64,000 nucleotides of DNA from contig NC_014377.1 in the NCBI RefSeq assembly GCF_000144645.1, positions 620,001 to 684,000 on the forward strand, in the 5' to 3' direction. The position numbers were made by a program, and so were the translations under genes. The stretch's first letter is position 1. Each line of letters begins with the position of its first letter. Below the pieces are notes generated by a model, which ran no database searches, was not told where the DNA came from, and was given only the letters and a program-made list of their open reading frames with translations. The stretch is from Thermosediminibacter oceani DSM 16646. Lineage in GTDB: Bacteria > Bacillota > Thermosediminibacteria > Thermosediminibacterales > Thermosediminibacteraceae. Below are positions 25,334 through 34,354 of the stretch, in pieces.

Positions 25334-26602
25334 TTATTTTTTTGCCATTATAGGCTTTTTATCAATCTTTACGGTTACAATAAGGCCGCCGGTATTATCC
25401 GAAGACGCATCGACAGCTAGTCCATTGGTTGTAAAAACATCAATATCCGATAGCCAACCGGCGTTCCCCAGGTAATAGATCCGGAAAGTTTCACCGGTTT
25501 CGGAAGTGTATTCTATCCGCCGGTTCTTCTTGAGGTATTCTATATACTCCTCCAAGCACATCTTCTTTTTTGTTATGATTTCCGCATGGGGTTTACCTAC
25601 ATAACGGTAGTGCCAGGGTTCGTAAATTATCTTGGTGATATTCTGCTTATCTTTTGGATAGCGCAAAATAAACCCGTACTTGTAAGAATTTTTAATTAAC
25701 CATTTACCCTCTCTAGTTTGGTCAAACACTTCTTCAAGCCCTTTGGTACGCTGCAGCAATGTTCTTGAAAAAATGTCTACCGCAAGGCCTGTCTGATGTT
25801 CACTGGTACCGGGTACCGCTACCACTCTTCCCGCCAGACGTTTTGCATCGCTCATTGTTTTACCCAGTTTTCTGTATGTATTTACCTTATTATTGAACAG
25901 GGTGCTTTGATAGCTGTAAGGACGGTAAGCGCTCGTTACTATTAGTCCTGGAACGCCTTCTTTTTTAGCAGCTTTAAACATTTGAACCAGCTGGTTTGCT
26001 GCTTCAGCGGTTAATTTCAGATCGGACTTGTTCCCTGGTACTTTACCGTCCAGCTTGCTCAGAGATGTAGGTGAGTAGCCCTTTCCCGCGGGATAAGATT
26101 GATTTACCAGTATTAAATTGCCTTTATTTATGTACTTAAATGTGGCTTTAGCAGCATTGAGCGAACGCTCTGTCCCCCAATTCTGTTTTCTTCCTATAGT
26201 TATCCTGCCGGTAGCGGAATCAACGGAAATATACTCGCTGGGCACGTAGTTTAAAACTGCTAGGGATACATACATTTGGCCGTTCTTTATCCGCACAGCG
26301 CCTGCATGTACGGGGGTGTTGTTTATCAAGACATAATTTGCACCATTTTTGGCCTGCAATTTAAATCCTTTGCCGGTTAATATACTGGTGTCGGTAGCGC
26401 TATTCCATTGCAGACTGCCCCCCACCATATCGGAAATAAACCGGATGGGGACTAAACGGTTATTGCTATCGGCTTTGGAGGCCGGATCCAGTTCTATGCT
26501 GACCCCGCTAGATCCCAAATGAAGTGAACTTACTGCGAACGTAAAGCTGGAGATGGACAGTACGAATACTACAATAAGTAAAATCAAAATCTTTTTTTTC
26601 AC
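25334..26602 (-). CDS. M15 (VanY-type) D-alanyl-D-alanine carboxypeptidase with stalk domain
   Basis: A secreted 422-aa wall enzyme that trims terminal D-Ala from peptidoglycan stems. In order it has a signal peptide (about 1-24) and a copper-amine-oxidase-N-type stalk domain (about 30-145). The zinc peptidase domain follows (about 170-355), with SAYRPYSYQ, GTSEHQTGLAVDI and EPWHYRYVG, giving the His-Asp-His zinc ligands and catalytic Glu. A C-terminal beta-rich ~65-residue tail closes it. GTG at 26602 (MKKKILILL) follows GGGGGT and starts exactly at the signal peptide; the longer frame to 26677 is not supported. Confidence 0.92.
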   Translation of the reverse strand: MKKKILILLIVVFVLSISSFTFAVSSLHLGSSGVSIELDPASKADSNNRLVPIRFISDMVGGSLQWNSATDTSILTGKGFKLQAKNGANYVLINNTPVHAGAVRIKNGQMYVSLAVLNYVPSEYISVDSATGRITIGRKQNWGTERSLNAAKATFKYINKGNLILVNQSYPAGKGYSPTSLSKLDGKVPGNKSDLKLTAEAANQLVQMFKAAKKEGVPGLIVTSAYRPYSYQSTLFNNKVNTYRKLGKTMSDAKRLAGRVVAVPGTSEHQTGLAVDIFSRTLLQRTKGLEEVFDQTREGKWLIKNSYKYGFILRYPKDKQNITKIIYEPWHYRYVGKPHAEIITKKKMCLEEYIEYLKKNRRIEYTSETGETFRIYYLGNAGWLSDIDVFTTNGLAVDASSDNTGGLIVTVKIDKKPIMAKK

Positions 26603-26732
26603 TTTTTTACCCCCAATACTGCTTAGAACTTCGGCTTCAAAAAACCAGTTCTGACCGTGAAACCTGTCCACTAACATTATATACCAGAAACTTGAGATTT
26701 ACTATGGTTTGATTAAAAAATTAAAAATATTT

Positions 26733-26801
26733 TTTGCACAAAATTTTCTTTATGTTATTTTGCTCAAAAAATAGAAATAAATTTGATGGAATTTGAGCAA
26801 A
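26733..26801. promoter_or_regulatory. Three TTTGCWCAAA-type sites upstream of glxK
   Basis: TTTGCACAAA (26733-26742), TTTGCTCAAA (26759-26768) and the inverted TTTGAGCAAA (26792-26801) lie within 70 nt, ending 64 nt before the glycerate kinase start. Repeated, dyad-symmetric sites at this spacing look like an operator. The CdaR-type regulator encoded downstream is the obvious candidate protein; this is inference. Confidence 0.5.
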
Positions 26802-26865
26802 GTGAATATTACAATTTTATTAATATTGGGATAGAATTAAACAAAAAGCGGAATCGGAGGTCTAT

Positions 26866-28014
26866 ATGAAGGTACTAATTGCACCTGATTCCTTTAAGGG
26901 AAGCCTTACTTCACTTCAGGCGGCAAATGCTATGGAAAGGGGCGTCTTGAAAGCAGCGTTCAGCGCCAATGCGGTTGTGGAGGTATATAAAATCCCGATG
27001 GCCGACGGCGGGGAGGGCACCGTGGAGGCAGTAATCTGTGCCGCGGGTGGGAGAATCGTAAAAACCCGGGTTTTAGACCCGCTGGGGAGGACAATCAATT
27101 CTTTTTTCGGCGTGCTCTCGGACGGTACCGCCGTAATAGAGATGGCCGCGGCTTCGGGGTTGAACCTTTTGAAACCCGGAGAAAGAAACCCCATGGTGAC
27201 CACCACTTACGGCACCGGCCAGCTTATAAGGTCGGCGCTTGATCACGGGTGCAGAAAACTCATAATAGGCATAGGCGGCAGCGCTACCAACGATGGTGGC
27301 GTAGGCATGGCTCAGGCCCTTGGCGTAAAGTTCCTGGATGCCGAAGGTAAGAATATAGGTTTTGGAGGTGGTGAACTTTCAAAAATAGAGAGGATTGATA
27401 TTTCGGGACTTGACCCCAGGGTAAAAGGAGCCGATATAGTTGTAGCGTGCGATGTGAAAAACGTGCTGTGCGGTCCGCAAGGTGCGTCGGCGGTTTACGG
27501 ACCTCAAAAGGGCGCGACGCCGGAAATGGTCGAAATTTTGGATGAGAATCTCAGACACCTTGCAGAAGTGATAAAAGTGGACCTTGGAAAGGATATAGCT
27601 GAAGTCCCCGGTTCCGGTGCAGCGGGTGGCCTCGGGGCGGCTTTAATGGCTTTTTTAAATTCAAAGTTACGGCCGGGAATAGAGATTATGATGGATATAA
27701 CGCATTTTTCTGATAGAGTTTCGAACGCGAACCTGATAATTACAGGAGAAGGTTGCACGGATTACCAGACCCTTTTCGGCAAGGTGCCCTTTGGAATTGG
27801 ACAGGTTGCGAAAAGGTTTAATAAGCCGGTGATATGCATTTCCGGCTCTCTTGGAGAAGATTATGAGCAACTTTATGATGCGGGAATCACGGCATTGTTC
27901 AGCATAATAAATAGACCCATGACGCTGGAAGAGGCCATGGAAAGGGGGGAAGAGCTGCTCGAGAAAGTTTCCGAGAACGTATTCAGACTATATTTGAGTC
28001 GGGAGGTAAGATAA
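26866..28014 (+). CDS. glxK: Glycerate kinase
   Basis: Phosphorylates D-glycerate with ATP (GlxK/GarK family, normally giving 2-phosphoglycerate). The 382-aa protein carries the family start IAPDSFKGSLTSLQAANAMERG, MADGGEGTVEA, GIGGSATNDGGVGMAQALG, GSGAAGGLGAALMAF and ITGEGCTDYQTLFGKVP. CGGAGGTC precedes the ATG. It directly abuts the GntP permease gene, forming a glycerate or sugar-acid uptake-and-use unit, with the CdaR regulator next. Confidence 0.95.
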   Translation: MKVLIAPDSFKGSLTSLQAANAMERGVLKAAFSANAVVEVYKIPMADGGEGTVEAVICAAGGRIVKTRVLDPLGRTINSFFGVLSDGTAVIEMAAASGLNLLKPGERNPMVTTTYGTGQLIRSALDHGCRKLIIGIGGSATNDGGVGMAQALGVKFLDAEGKNIGFGGGELSKIERIDISGLDPRVKGADIVVACDVKNVLCGPQGASAVYGPQKGATPEMVEILDENLRHLAEVIKVDLGKDIAEVPGSGAAGGLGAALMAFLNSKLRPGIEIMMDITHFSDRVSNANLIITGEGCTDYQTLFGKVPFGIGQVAKRFNKPVICISGSLGEDYEQLYDAGITALFSIINRPMTLEEAMERGEELLEKVSENVFRLYLSREVR

Positions 28015-29400
28015 ATGACACCGGAACAGCTGGCTGCCGCGAAGGCGGTGATGGTTCACGGTCCCCTGTTGATTATCATAGTGGTACTTGCAATACTATT
28101 TATCATTTTTGCTACCGCAAAGCTTAAGATCCACCCGTTTATGGCGCTTTTGCTCGCCGCATACGGTGTAGGTTTTTTGAGCAGAATGCCCGTTGAATTT
28201 ATAGGCCCGGTAATAGCGCAGGGATTCGGCAACTTGATGACAAATATAGGACTTGTCATAGTTTTCGGCACCATAATAGGTACCATAATGGAAAAATCGG
28301 GAGCGGCTCTGAAAATGGCCGAGGTGGTTCTCGATGTAGTCGGAATCAAGAGGTCGCCTCTGGCTATGAGCATAATTGGCTATATTACCAGCATCCCGGT
28401 TTTCTGCGATTCGGGGTACGTGATACTAACTCCCCTCAACAAAGCTCTGGCCAAGAGAGCCAAAATCCCCATGGCCATAATGGCCGTTGCTCTGTCGACA
28501 GGACTCTATGCCACGCACACGCTGGTGCCGCCTACACCGGGGCCTATAGCGGCTGCAGGGAACGTCGGCGCGGACCTCGGCCTTGTAATCCTGGTAGGCA
28601 TGGTGGTATCGATACCGGCGGCTCTTACCGGACTCTGGTGGGCTTACAGGCTTGGAAGAAATATAGAATCTGAAATGGATCAGACGAATATAAGCTATGA
28701 TGAATTGAAAAAACAATTCCACAAACTTCCGGGAACAGTCAAATCTTTTATACCAATTGTAGTACCGATATTACTTATAGCCTTTGCTTCGGTGGCAAAG
28801 TTTACGGAATATGCCGGTCCGGGCAGCGAATTTATAGTATTCTTCGGTACGCCGGTCAACGCACTCATGATAGGTATGCTGCTTTCTCTGACTCTACTTC
28901 CGAGGTTTGACGAAGAGACCCTCATGAACTGGGTCGGACAGGGAATAAAGGACTCGGCGATTATCCTGCTGATAACCGGAGCGGGTGGTTCCCTAGGAGC
29001 CGTGCTGTCGGCAACTCCTATTTCCGACTACATTAAGACGTTGGCTGGAGGGAACGTATCCGGCGGCATTTTCGGGTTAATTCTGGTGTTCGTAATAGCT
29101 GCACTGCTGAAAACAGCCCAAGGGTCCTCCACGGTGGCTCTGGTCACCACCTCCAGCTTAATAGCTCCCATGCTGCCTCAGCTCGGGTTGACGTCTCCCA
29201 TGGATCTTGCTTTAACAGTGATGGCTATAGGGGCAGGGGCAATGACGGTATCCCATGTTAACGACAGCTACTTCTGGGTCGTATCGCAGTTTTCGGGATT
29301 AAAGATCACCGACGCTTACAAAGCCCAGACGATGGGCACTCTTCTTGAAGGCCTGGTGTCTTTTGTCACCACGCTGATACTTTTCGTAATACTCCATTGA
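28015..29400 (+). CDS. GntP-family permease (gluconate/glycerate type)
   Basis: A 461-aa transporter of the GntP family with about 12-14 hydrophobic segments. Recognisable blocks are FGTIIGTIMEKSGAA near residue 80, SIPVFCDSGYVILTPL, the THTLVPPTPGP motif and the C-terminal SHVNDSYFWVVSQFSG. GGGAGGTAAGATAA precedes the ATG at the glxK stop. Cotranscription with glycerate kinase points to glycerate or a related sugar acid as substrate. A strong terminator follows. Confidence 0.93.
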   Translation: MTPEQLAAAKAVMVHGPLLIIIVVLAILFIIFATAKLKIHPFMALLLAAYGVGFLSRMPVEFIGPVIAQGFGNLMTNIGLVIVFGTIIGTIMEKSGAALKMAEVVLDVVGIKRSPLAMSIIGYITSIPVFCDSGYVILTPLNKALAKRAKIPMAIMAVALSTGLYATHTLVPPTPGPIAAAGNVGADLGLVILVGMVVSIPAALTGLWWAYRLGRNIESEMDQTNISYDELKKQFHKLPGTVKSFIPIVVPILLIAFASVAKFTEYAGPGSEFIVFFGTPVNALMIGMLLSLTLLPRFDEETLMNWVGQGIKDSAIILLITGAGGSLGAVLSATPISDYIKTLAGGNVSGGIFGLILVFVIAALLKTAQGSSTVALVTTSSLIAPMLPQLGLTSPMDLALTVMAIGAGAMTVSHVNDSYFWVVSQFSGLKITDAYKAQTMGTLLEGLVSFVTTLILFVILH

Positions 29401-29419
29401 TCACAAATAGGGAAAATCT

Positions 29420-29453
29420 AAAAAGCCTGCGCAAGTATCAGCGCAGGCTTTTT
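29420..29453 (+). terminator. Terminator of glxK-gntP
   Basis: AAAAGCCTGCGC and GCGCAGGCTTTTT form a perfect stem with an 8-nt loop, then Ts. Confidence 0.88.
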
Positions 29454-29549
29454 CTTCTGGAGGATGTAAATCTCCTTAAAGTTTTTAAAAGGATTTTATC
29501 AATGTAAGGCGAATTACATAATTATAATTTTTATGATCGGGGTGGTAAA

Positions 29550-30728
29550 TTGGAAATCACCCATCGGTACGCTCAGACCATTGTCGACAGGACCATGAAG
29601 ATCCTCGGCTATAACATAAATATAATGGACAGCCGGGGAATTATAGTGGGAAGCGGAGATAAAAAGAGAATAAATACCTTCCACCAGGGTGCCGCAGAAG
29701 TAATCAGAACCGGGAAACCCGTAGAGATAACTTCCGATATGGCTCGAAACCTGGAAGGGGTAAAGCCGGGCGTCAACCTGCCCATTTACCTGAACGACAG
29801 GATAGTAGGGGTTGTCGGGATTACAGGGGAACCTGCTCAGGTGCGCCCTTTTGGAGAACTCCTGAAGGTATCGGTGGAGACCATGCTGCAGGAGGCTTTC
29901 CTCGCCGAGCAATTCAGAGCGCACCAGAATGCCAGGGATCTTTATATGTACGACCTTATTATGGGAAATTTCGATGACGAGGAGTTATTCAAGATAAGAG
30001 GAGCCGCTCTCGGGTTCGATATGAACCTCCCCAGGGTCGCCGTCGCGATTAAGGTGGAGGATCTGAATGCGAGTAACAGTTATGCTGGGGAACTGATTTT
30101 GCAGAAAAAGAGGGAGTACCTCTTAAATTGCATAAAGACGGCTTTTGACAACCCCCAGAATATTATAGGCTACAGCGGTAGCAGCAGTTTTACGGTGTTC
30201 TGCGTCGTAGGTGAGACTGATACCCGGAAAATTAAAAGACAGGTGCTGGGGTATGTTGGAAGGCTTGAATCTCTGCTAAAAAAGGATCGGTTCCGGTTCA
30301 GAGCCGGGATCGGGAAATTTCATCAGGGGTTGAGAGGACTGAAAAAGTCCTATTCCGAAGCAATTCGGGCGCTGTTGATAGGTGAAAAGGCGGGTAATCC
30401 TTTAAGCGTCCTTTTTGTAGCCGACGTCAGCCTGGAAATTTTGATTGACAGCATACCTGAAGAAGTATTAGAAAATTTTCTCGACAACCTTTTACCCGGC
30501 GGTCAGGTTCTGGAGGTTATAAAAAAGCCTAAGTTCCTTCAGGTGCTCAGGGCTTTCTTTGAGAGCGATTTGAATATCAGCACGGCGGCCAGGAGATTGA
30601 AAATATCGCGAAACACCGTAGTAAATCGCCTGGAGAAGATAAAAGAAATAACGGGCCTTAATGCCCGGAAACTCTGCGATGCACTTAAGCTGAAATTGCT
30701 GCTTTTGATATGCGAGTTGGATAAATAA
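29550..30728 (+). CDS. cdaR: CdaR-type sugar diacid transcriptional regulator
   Basis: A 392-aa activator of sugar-acid genes. The N-terminal sugar-diacid-recognition domain (about 1-135) contains RTMKILGYNINIMDSRGIIVGSG and the VGVVGITG segment. The middle has a degenerate GGDEF-like CdaR domain (about 140-270), and the C-terminus a PucR-type HTH (about 325-385, FFESDLNISTAARRLKISRNTVVNRLEKI). TTG start with GGGGTGG upstream. It is downstream of glxK-gntP but separated by a terminator, so it is likely transcribed on its own and controls the flanking permease/kinase unit. Confidence 0.9.
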   Translation: MEITHRYAQTIVDRTMKILGYNINIMDSRGIIVGSGDKKRINTFHQGAAEVIRTGKPVEITSDMARNLEGVKPGVNLPIYLNDRIVGVVGITGEPAQVRPFGELLKVSVETMLQEAFLAEQFRAHQNARDLYMYDLIMGNFDDEELFKIRGAALGFDMNLPRVAVAIKVEDLNASNSYAGELILQKKREYLLNCIKTAFDNPQNIIGYSGSSSFTVFCVVGETDTRKIKRQVLGYVGRLESLLKKDRFRFRAGIGKFHQGLRGLKKSYSEAIRALLIGEKAGNPLSVLFVADVSLEILIDSIPEEVLENFLDNLLPGGQVLEVIKKPKFLQVLRAFFESDLNISTAARRLKISRNTVVNRLEKIKEITGLNARKLCDALKLKLLLLICELDK

Positions 30729-30824
30729 AAAGATATAAATCCCGAACGGTACTCTATTAGAAAATTTCGGCGGAAAAGGAAACCCTAGGCCTAAGCGATT
30801 ATGTCGACGAGGGTGGGTTTTAAA

Positions 30825-32711
30825 GTGAAAATCGTGCTTATTGCTCCTTATAAAGATTTGCTGGAGATCGCAATGGAAGTGAAAAAAGACCTGGATGTCG
30901 ATATCGAACTGGAACTGGGGGATTTGAGCGAAGGCGTCAAGTTAGCCAGGGAGTGGGAGAAAAAAGGCGCTGACGTAATAGTAAGCCGCGGGGGCACGTA
31001 CCAGCTTATAAAAGAATCAATTTCCGCGCCCGTAGTGGAAATTAAGGTGAGTGCTTTCGATATTTTGAGACAATTTAAGGGTTTGATCGGATACCAGCAA
31101 ATTATAGGTGTAGCCGGATACAAAAATGTAATATACGGATGTGAAGTTATCGGAGAGATATTGAATTTAAATTTGATCAAAGTAGTCATCGAAAAGGAAG
31201 AGGAAGGTCCGCGGCAGGTTGCCGCAGCCAAAGAAAAAGGTGTTAGTTTAATTATAGGCGATACGATCGGCGCTTACAGTGCAAAAAAATTGGGCCTGGA
31301 GAGCCGGCTCATAACTTCCGGAAAGGAGGCGGTGGCTGCCGCCGTAAACGAGGCCTTCCGGTTGGCCCATGCCCTTCAAGCGGAGAAGGAAAAAGCCGAA
31401 CAGATCAGAACCATAGTTGACTTCGTGCATGACGGAATAATCGCCGTAGATAAAGAGGGCGTAATTTCTACTTACAACAGGATGGCCGAGAAAATCTTCA
31501 AAAAACCGGCGGCCGAAGCCATAGGCCGGAAAATCGAAGCGGTGGTACCCAATACCAAGATTTACGAGGTGATGAAAACAGGAAAACCTCAGATAGGAGA
31601 ATTGCAGGAAGTTTCGGATACCATGATCGCCACCAACCGGGTACCTATAGTGGTAGGCAACGAGGTCGTGGGAGCGGTAGCTACCTTCCAGGACGTAACC
31701 ATGCTCCAGAAAGTGGAACATAAAATAAGGAGGCAGCTTGCCGACAAGGGCCTGGTAGCTGTATACAAATTCGATGATATTGTCTTTTTGAGCGAAAAGA
31801 TGAAGGATGCGATAAACCAGGCCAAAAAATACGCGATGCTCGATTCGACGGTGCTCATCTTCGGGGAGACCGGCACGGGAAAGGAACTTTTTGCTCAGAG
31901 CATTCACAATGCCAGCAGGAGGAAAAACGGTCCCTTTGTAGCCATAAACTGCGCCGCACTGCCCGAAAACCTGCTGGAAAGCGAGCTTTTCGGCTACGCG
32001 GAAGGCGCTTTTACCGGCGCCCGGAAGGGAGGAAAAGCCGGATTGTTCGAGCTGGCCCACCGGGGGACCATTTTTCTCGACGAGATCGGAGAAATGCCTC
32101 CGGGCTTGCAGTCGAAATTGCTCCGGGTAATTCAGGAAAGAAGGGTTATGAGGATAGGGGATGACAGGTTGATCCCCGTGGATGTGAGGATAATATGTGC
32201 CACCAACAGGGACCTCGTTAAAATGATAAAAGAGGGCAAATTCAGAGAAGACCTGTTTTACCGCATAAACGTGCTGCAAATTAATATACCGCCTCTCAGA
32301 GAAAGAAAAGAAGATCTGGATGTACTTGTGCCTTATTTCATAAAAAAATATTCGCTAGGTTGCGGAAAGTATATAAAGGGCATAACTTCGGGGGCGATGG
32401 AGCTTTTGAAAACCCTCAACTTTCCGGGAAACGTAAGGGAGCTGGAAAGTATTATAGAAAGGGCATGCGCCCTCTGTGAAGGGACCTTAATAGACGTAGG
32501 GGATATAAAGTTTTATTACCGGGAAGAGAGCAATACACCGCCGGAAAAGGAAAGTTATGAGAGTATAAAACCGCTGGAGGAGGTAGAAAAGGAATACATT
32601 GTAAAAGTTATAAAGCTGACGGGAGGTAATTTATCGGAAGCCGCTCGGAAGCTGGGCGTTAACAGGACGACCCTCTGGAGAAAGTTAAAAAAGAATCGGG
32701 CTCCGGAATAA
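30825..32711 (+). CDS. PrpR-type sigma-54-dependent transcriptional activator
   Basis: A 628-aa enhancer-binding protein. Domains: PrpR-N sensor (about 1-190, IVLIAPYKDLLEIA at the start), PAS (about 195-300), and an AAA+ sigma-54 interaction domain with Walker A GETGTGKE (about 347-354) and the sigma-54 contact loop GAFTGA (about 394-399). A Fis-type HTH closes the protein (about 585-625, GNLSEAARKLGVNRTTLWRKL). GTG at 30825 fits the family start and the GGGTGGG site; ATG at 30801 is less likely. It precedes a perfect -24/-12 promoter, so it should activate the sugar-acid operon downstream, probably after binding a pathway acid. Confidence 0.92.
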   Translation: MKIVLIAPYKDLLEIAMEVKKDLDVDIELELGDLSEGVKLAREWEKKGADVIVSRGGTYQLIKESISAPVVEIKVSAFDILRQFKGLIGYQQIIGVAGYKNVIYGCEVIGEILNLNLIKVVIEKEEEGPRQVAAAKEKGVSLIIGDTIGAYSAKKLGLESRLITSGKEAVAAAVNEAFRLAHALQAEKEKAEQIRTIVDFVHDGIIAVDKEGVISTYNRMAEKIFKKPAAEAIGRKIEAVVPNTKIYEVMKTGKPQIGELQEVSDTMIATNRVPIVVGNEVVGAVATFQDVTMLQKVEHKIRRQLADKGLVAVYKFDDIVFLSEKMKDAINQAKKYAMLDSTVLIFGETGTGKELFAQSIHNASRRKNGPFVAINCAALPENLLESELFGYAEGAFTGARKGGKAGLFELAHRGTIFLDEIGEMPPGLQSKLLRVIQERRVMRIGDDRLIPVDVRIICATNRDLVKMIKEGKFREDLFYRINVLQINIPPLRERKEDLDVLVPYFIKKYSLGCGKYIKGITSGAMELLKTLNFPGNVRELESIIERACALCEGTLIDVGDIKFYYREESNTPPEKESYESIKPLEEVEKEYIVKVIKLTGGNLSEAARKLGVNRTTLWRKLKKNRAPE

Positions 32712-32724
32712 TCGACAGTAAAGA

Positions 32725-32749
32725 CCGTTGATGCAAAATGCAGCAACGG
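32725..32749. promoter_or_regulatory. 25-bp palindrome: probable activator site and terminator
   Basis: CCGTTG-A-TGCA / TGCA-G-CAACGG, 11-bp arms with one mismatch around AAA. It lies 91 nt upstream of the -24 element, a suitable place for an enhancer of the sigma-54 activator. It is followed by TTTTATTTTTG, so the RNA can also fold as the terminator of the activator gene. A related half site TGTTGCAAAAT is at about 32771-32781. Confidence 0.55.
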
Positions 32750-32839
32750 TTTTATTTTTGTAACACTACATGTTGCAAAATATTAGGCATACGAAAGCTC
32801 GGAGCAGGTTTTTTGCGGATAGTGCAATTCAAAAATATA

Positions 32840-32855
32840 TGGCACGGTCCTTGCT
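32840..32855 (+). promoter_or_regulatory. Sigma-54 (-24/-12) promoter
   Basis: TGGCACG-GTCC-TTGCT matches the RpoN consensus TGGCACG-N4-TTGCW at every defined position. It lies 26 nt upstream of the UxaA N-domain gene and just after the gene for a sigma-54 activator. Confidence 0.92.
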
Positions 32856-32880
32856 TGACTGTTTGGCGGAGGTGATTTTA

Positions 32881-33183
32881 ATGAAAAAACTAGCGGTGGT
32901 GGCTCATCCTAAGGACAATGTAGCCACCGCAGTGCAGAATTTGAGTAAAGGGGAGGAGGTACGTGTGGACGTAGACGGTAATGAGATGCGGGTGAAACTG
33001 CTGGTCGATATACCCTTCGGCCACAAGTTTGCGTTGAAAGACATTGAAGCTGATATGGATGTGATAAAATACGGGGAAGTTATCGGCAGGGCTACCCGGT
33101 CCATTAAAACGGGAGAGCACGTCCACGTCCACAACATAGAGAGCCTGCGAGGCAGGGGCGATTGGGAGGGTGAGAAAAAATGA
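32881..33183 (+). CDS. UxaA-family dehydratase, small SAF-domain subunit
   Basis: A 100-aa protein corresponding to the N-terminal SAF domain of altronate/galactarate dehydratases. Typical are the VDIPFGHKFALKDIE block and the HVHNIESLRGRG end (compare the usual HVHN). ATG at 32881 has GGAGGTG 6 nt upstream. It overlaps the large-subunit gene by 4 nt; together they make the split two-subunit dehydratase common in bacteria. It is first gene behind the sigma-54 promoter. Confidence 0.88.
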   Translation: MKKLAVVAHPKDNVATAVQNLSKGEEVRVDVDGNEMRVKLLVDIPFGHKFALKDIEADMDVIKYGEVIGRATRSIKTGEHVHVHNIESLRGRGDWEGEKK

Positions 33184-34337
33184 AAATTATGGGATATGTC
33201 AGACCCGACGGCAGAGTGGGTATCCGAAATCACATAGTCATAATACCTTCTTCGGTCTGTGCCAGCGAAGTGGCAATGCGCATAGCTTCCCATGTGGAAG
33301 GAGCGGTGGCTCTTCCCAACCAGCACGGCTGCTGCCAGATCGGTGCCGACATGGAGCTCGTAACCAATACCCTCATCGGGCTCGGTAAAAATCCGAATGT
33401 GGCTGCAGCACTGGTGGTGGGGCTGGGTTGTGAAGGTGTTCCCACAGAAAAGGTGGCTGAAGAAATAGCAAAGACCGGCAAGAGGGTGGAGCATATAATA
33501 ATCCAGGATTGCGGCGGGACGCTGAAAGCAGAAGAGATCGGGACCAGGATAGCAAGGCAAATGGCGCAGGAAGCTACACTGCTGAAAAGGGAAGAAGTGG
33601 ATATATCCAATTTAATACTTGCGGTGGAATGCGGAGGTTCCGATACCACATCGGGACTTGCTTCGAATCCGGTGGCGGGCTACGTTTCGGATAAATTAAT
33701 CGAACTAGGCGGTACATCCATGTTTTCGGAGACCACAGAGATAATAGGTGCCGAGCATCTGCTGGCAAAGCGCGCCGTTTCCAGGGAAGTGGCAGATAAG
33801 CTCCTGGAGATCGTAAGAAGGTGCGAAGAAAAGGCCAAGACGATGGGAGTGGATATGCGGGGAGGACAGCCTACTCCGGGCAACATCGAAGGTGGTATAA
33901 GCACCATAGAGGAAAAATCCCTGGGCTGTATATATAAAGGCGGTACGAAGCCGGTACAGGGAGTCCTGGATTATGCGGAGCCGCCGGCGGGGAAAGGTCT
34001 TTATATAATGGATACCCCCGGACAGGACATAGAATCAATAACCGGTATGACCGCAGGCGGCGCCCAGGTGGTGATCTTTACCACCGGCAGGGGCACGCCA
34101 ACCGGTTCGCCGATTGCCCCGGTCATAAAGATAACCGCTAACCCCGATACGTATAAAAAGATGGAGGATAACATCGATTTCAACGCTGGCACCATAGTGG
34201 AGGGTGATGAAACTATAAAAGAAGCCGGGGAACGGCTATTCAATGAGATGGTAGAAGTCTGCAACGGCAAGCTTACCAAAGCCGAGGTATTAAAGCACAG
34301 AGAATTCGGCATGTATAAGCTCATATCGACTTTTTGA
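33180..34337 (+). CDS. UxaA-family dehydratase, large catalytic subunit
   Basis: A 385-aa protein matching the C-terminal domain of altronate/galactarate dehydratase. Blocks are YVRPDGRVGIRNHIVIIPSSVCAS, NQHGCCQIG, VGLGCEG, LAVECGGSDTTSGLASNP and TGRGTPTGSPIAPVIKI. Enzymes of this family use a metal site (Fe2+ in the characterised members) to remove water from hexonates or hexarates. The exact substrate here is unknown. Neighbouring genes (KdgT permease, DUF1537 kinase, PdxA2) suggest either a six-carbon acid or a shorter acid; see findings. Confidence 0.88.
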   Translation: MKIMGYVRPDGRVGIRNHIVIIPSSVCASEVAMRIASHVEGAVALPNQHGCCQIGADMELVTNTLIGLGKNPNVAAALVVGLGCEGVPTEKVAEEIAKTGKRVEHIIIQDCGGTLKAEEIGTRIARQMAQEATLLKREEVDISNLILAVECGGSDTTSGLASNPVAGYVSDKLIELGGTSMFSETTEIIGAEHLLAKRAVSREVADKLLEIVRRCEEKAKTMGVDMRGGQPTPGNIEGGISTIEEKSLGCIYKGGTKPVQGVLDYAEPPAGKGLYIMDTPGQDIESITGMTAGGAQVVIFTTGRGTPTGSPIAPVIKITANPDTYKKMEDNIDFNAGTIVEGDETIKEAGERLFNEMVEVCNGKLTKAEVLKHREFGMYKLISTF

Positions 34338-34354
34338 AAGAAGGGGTGAAGTTA

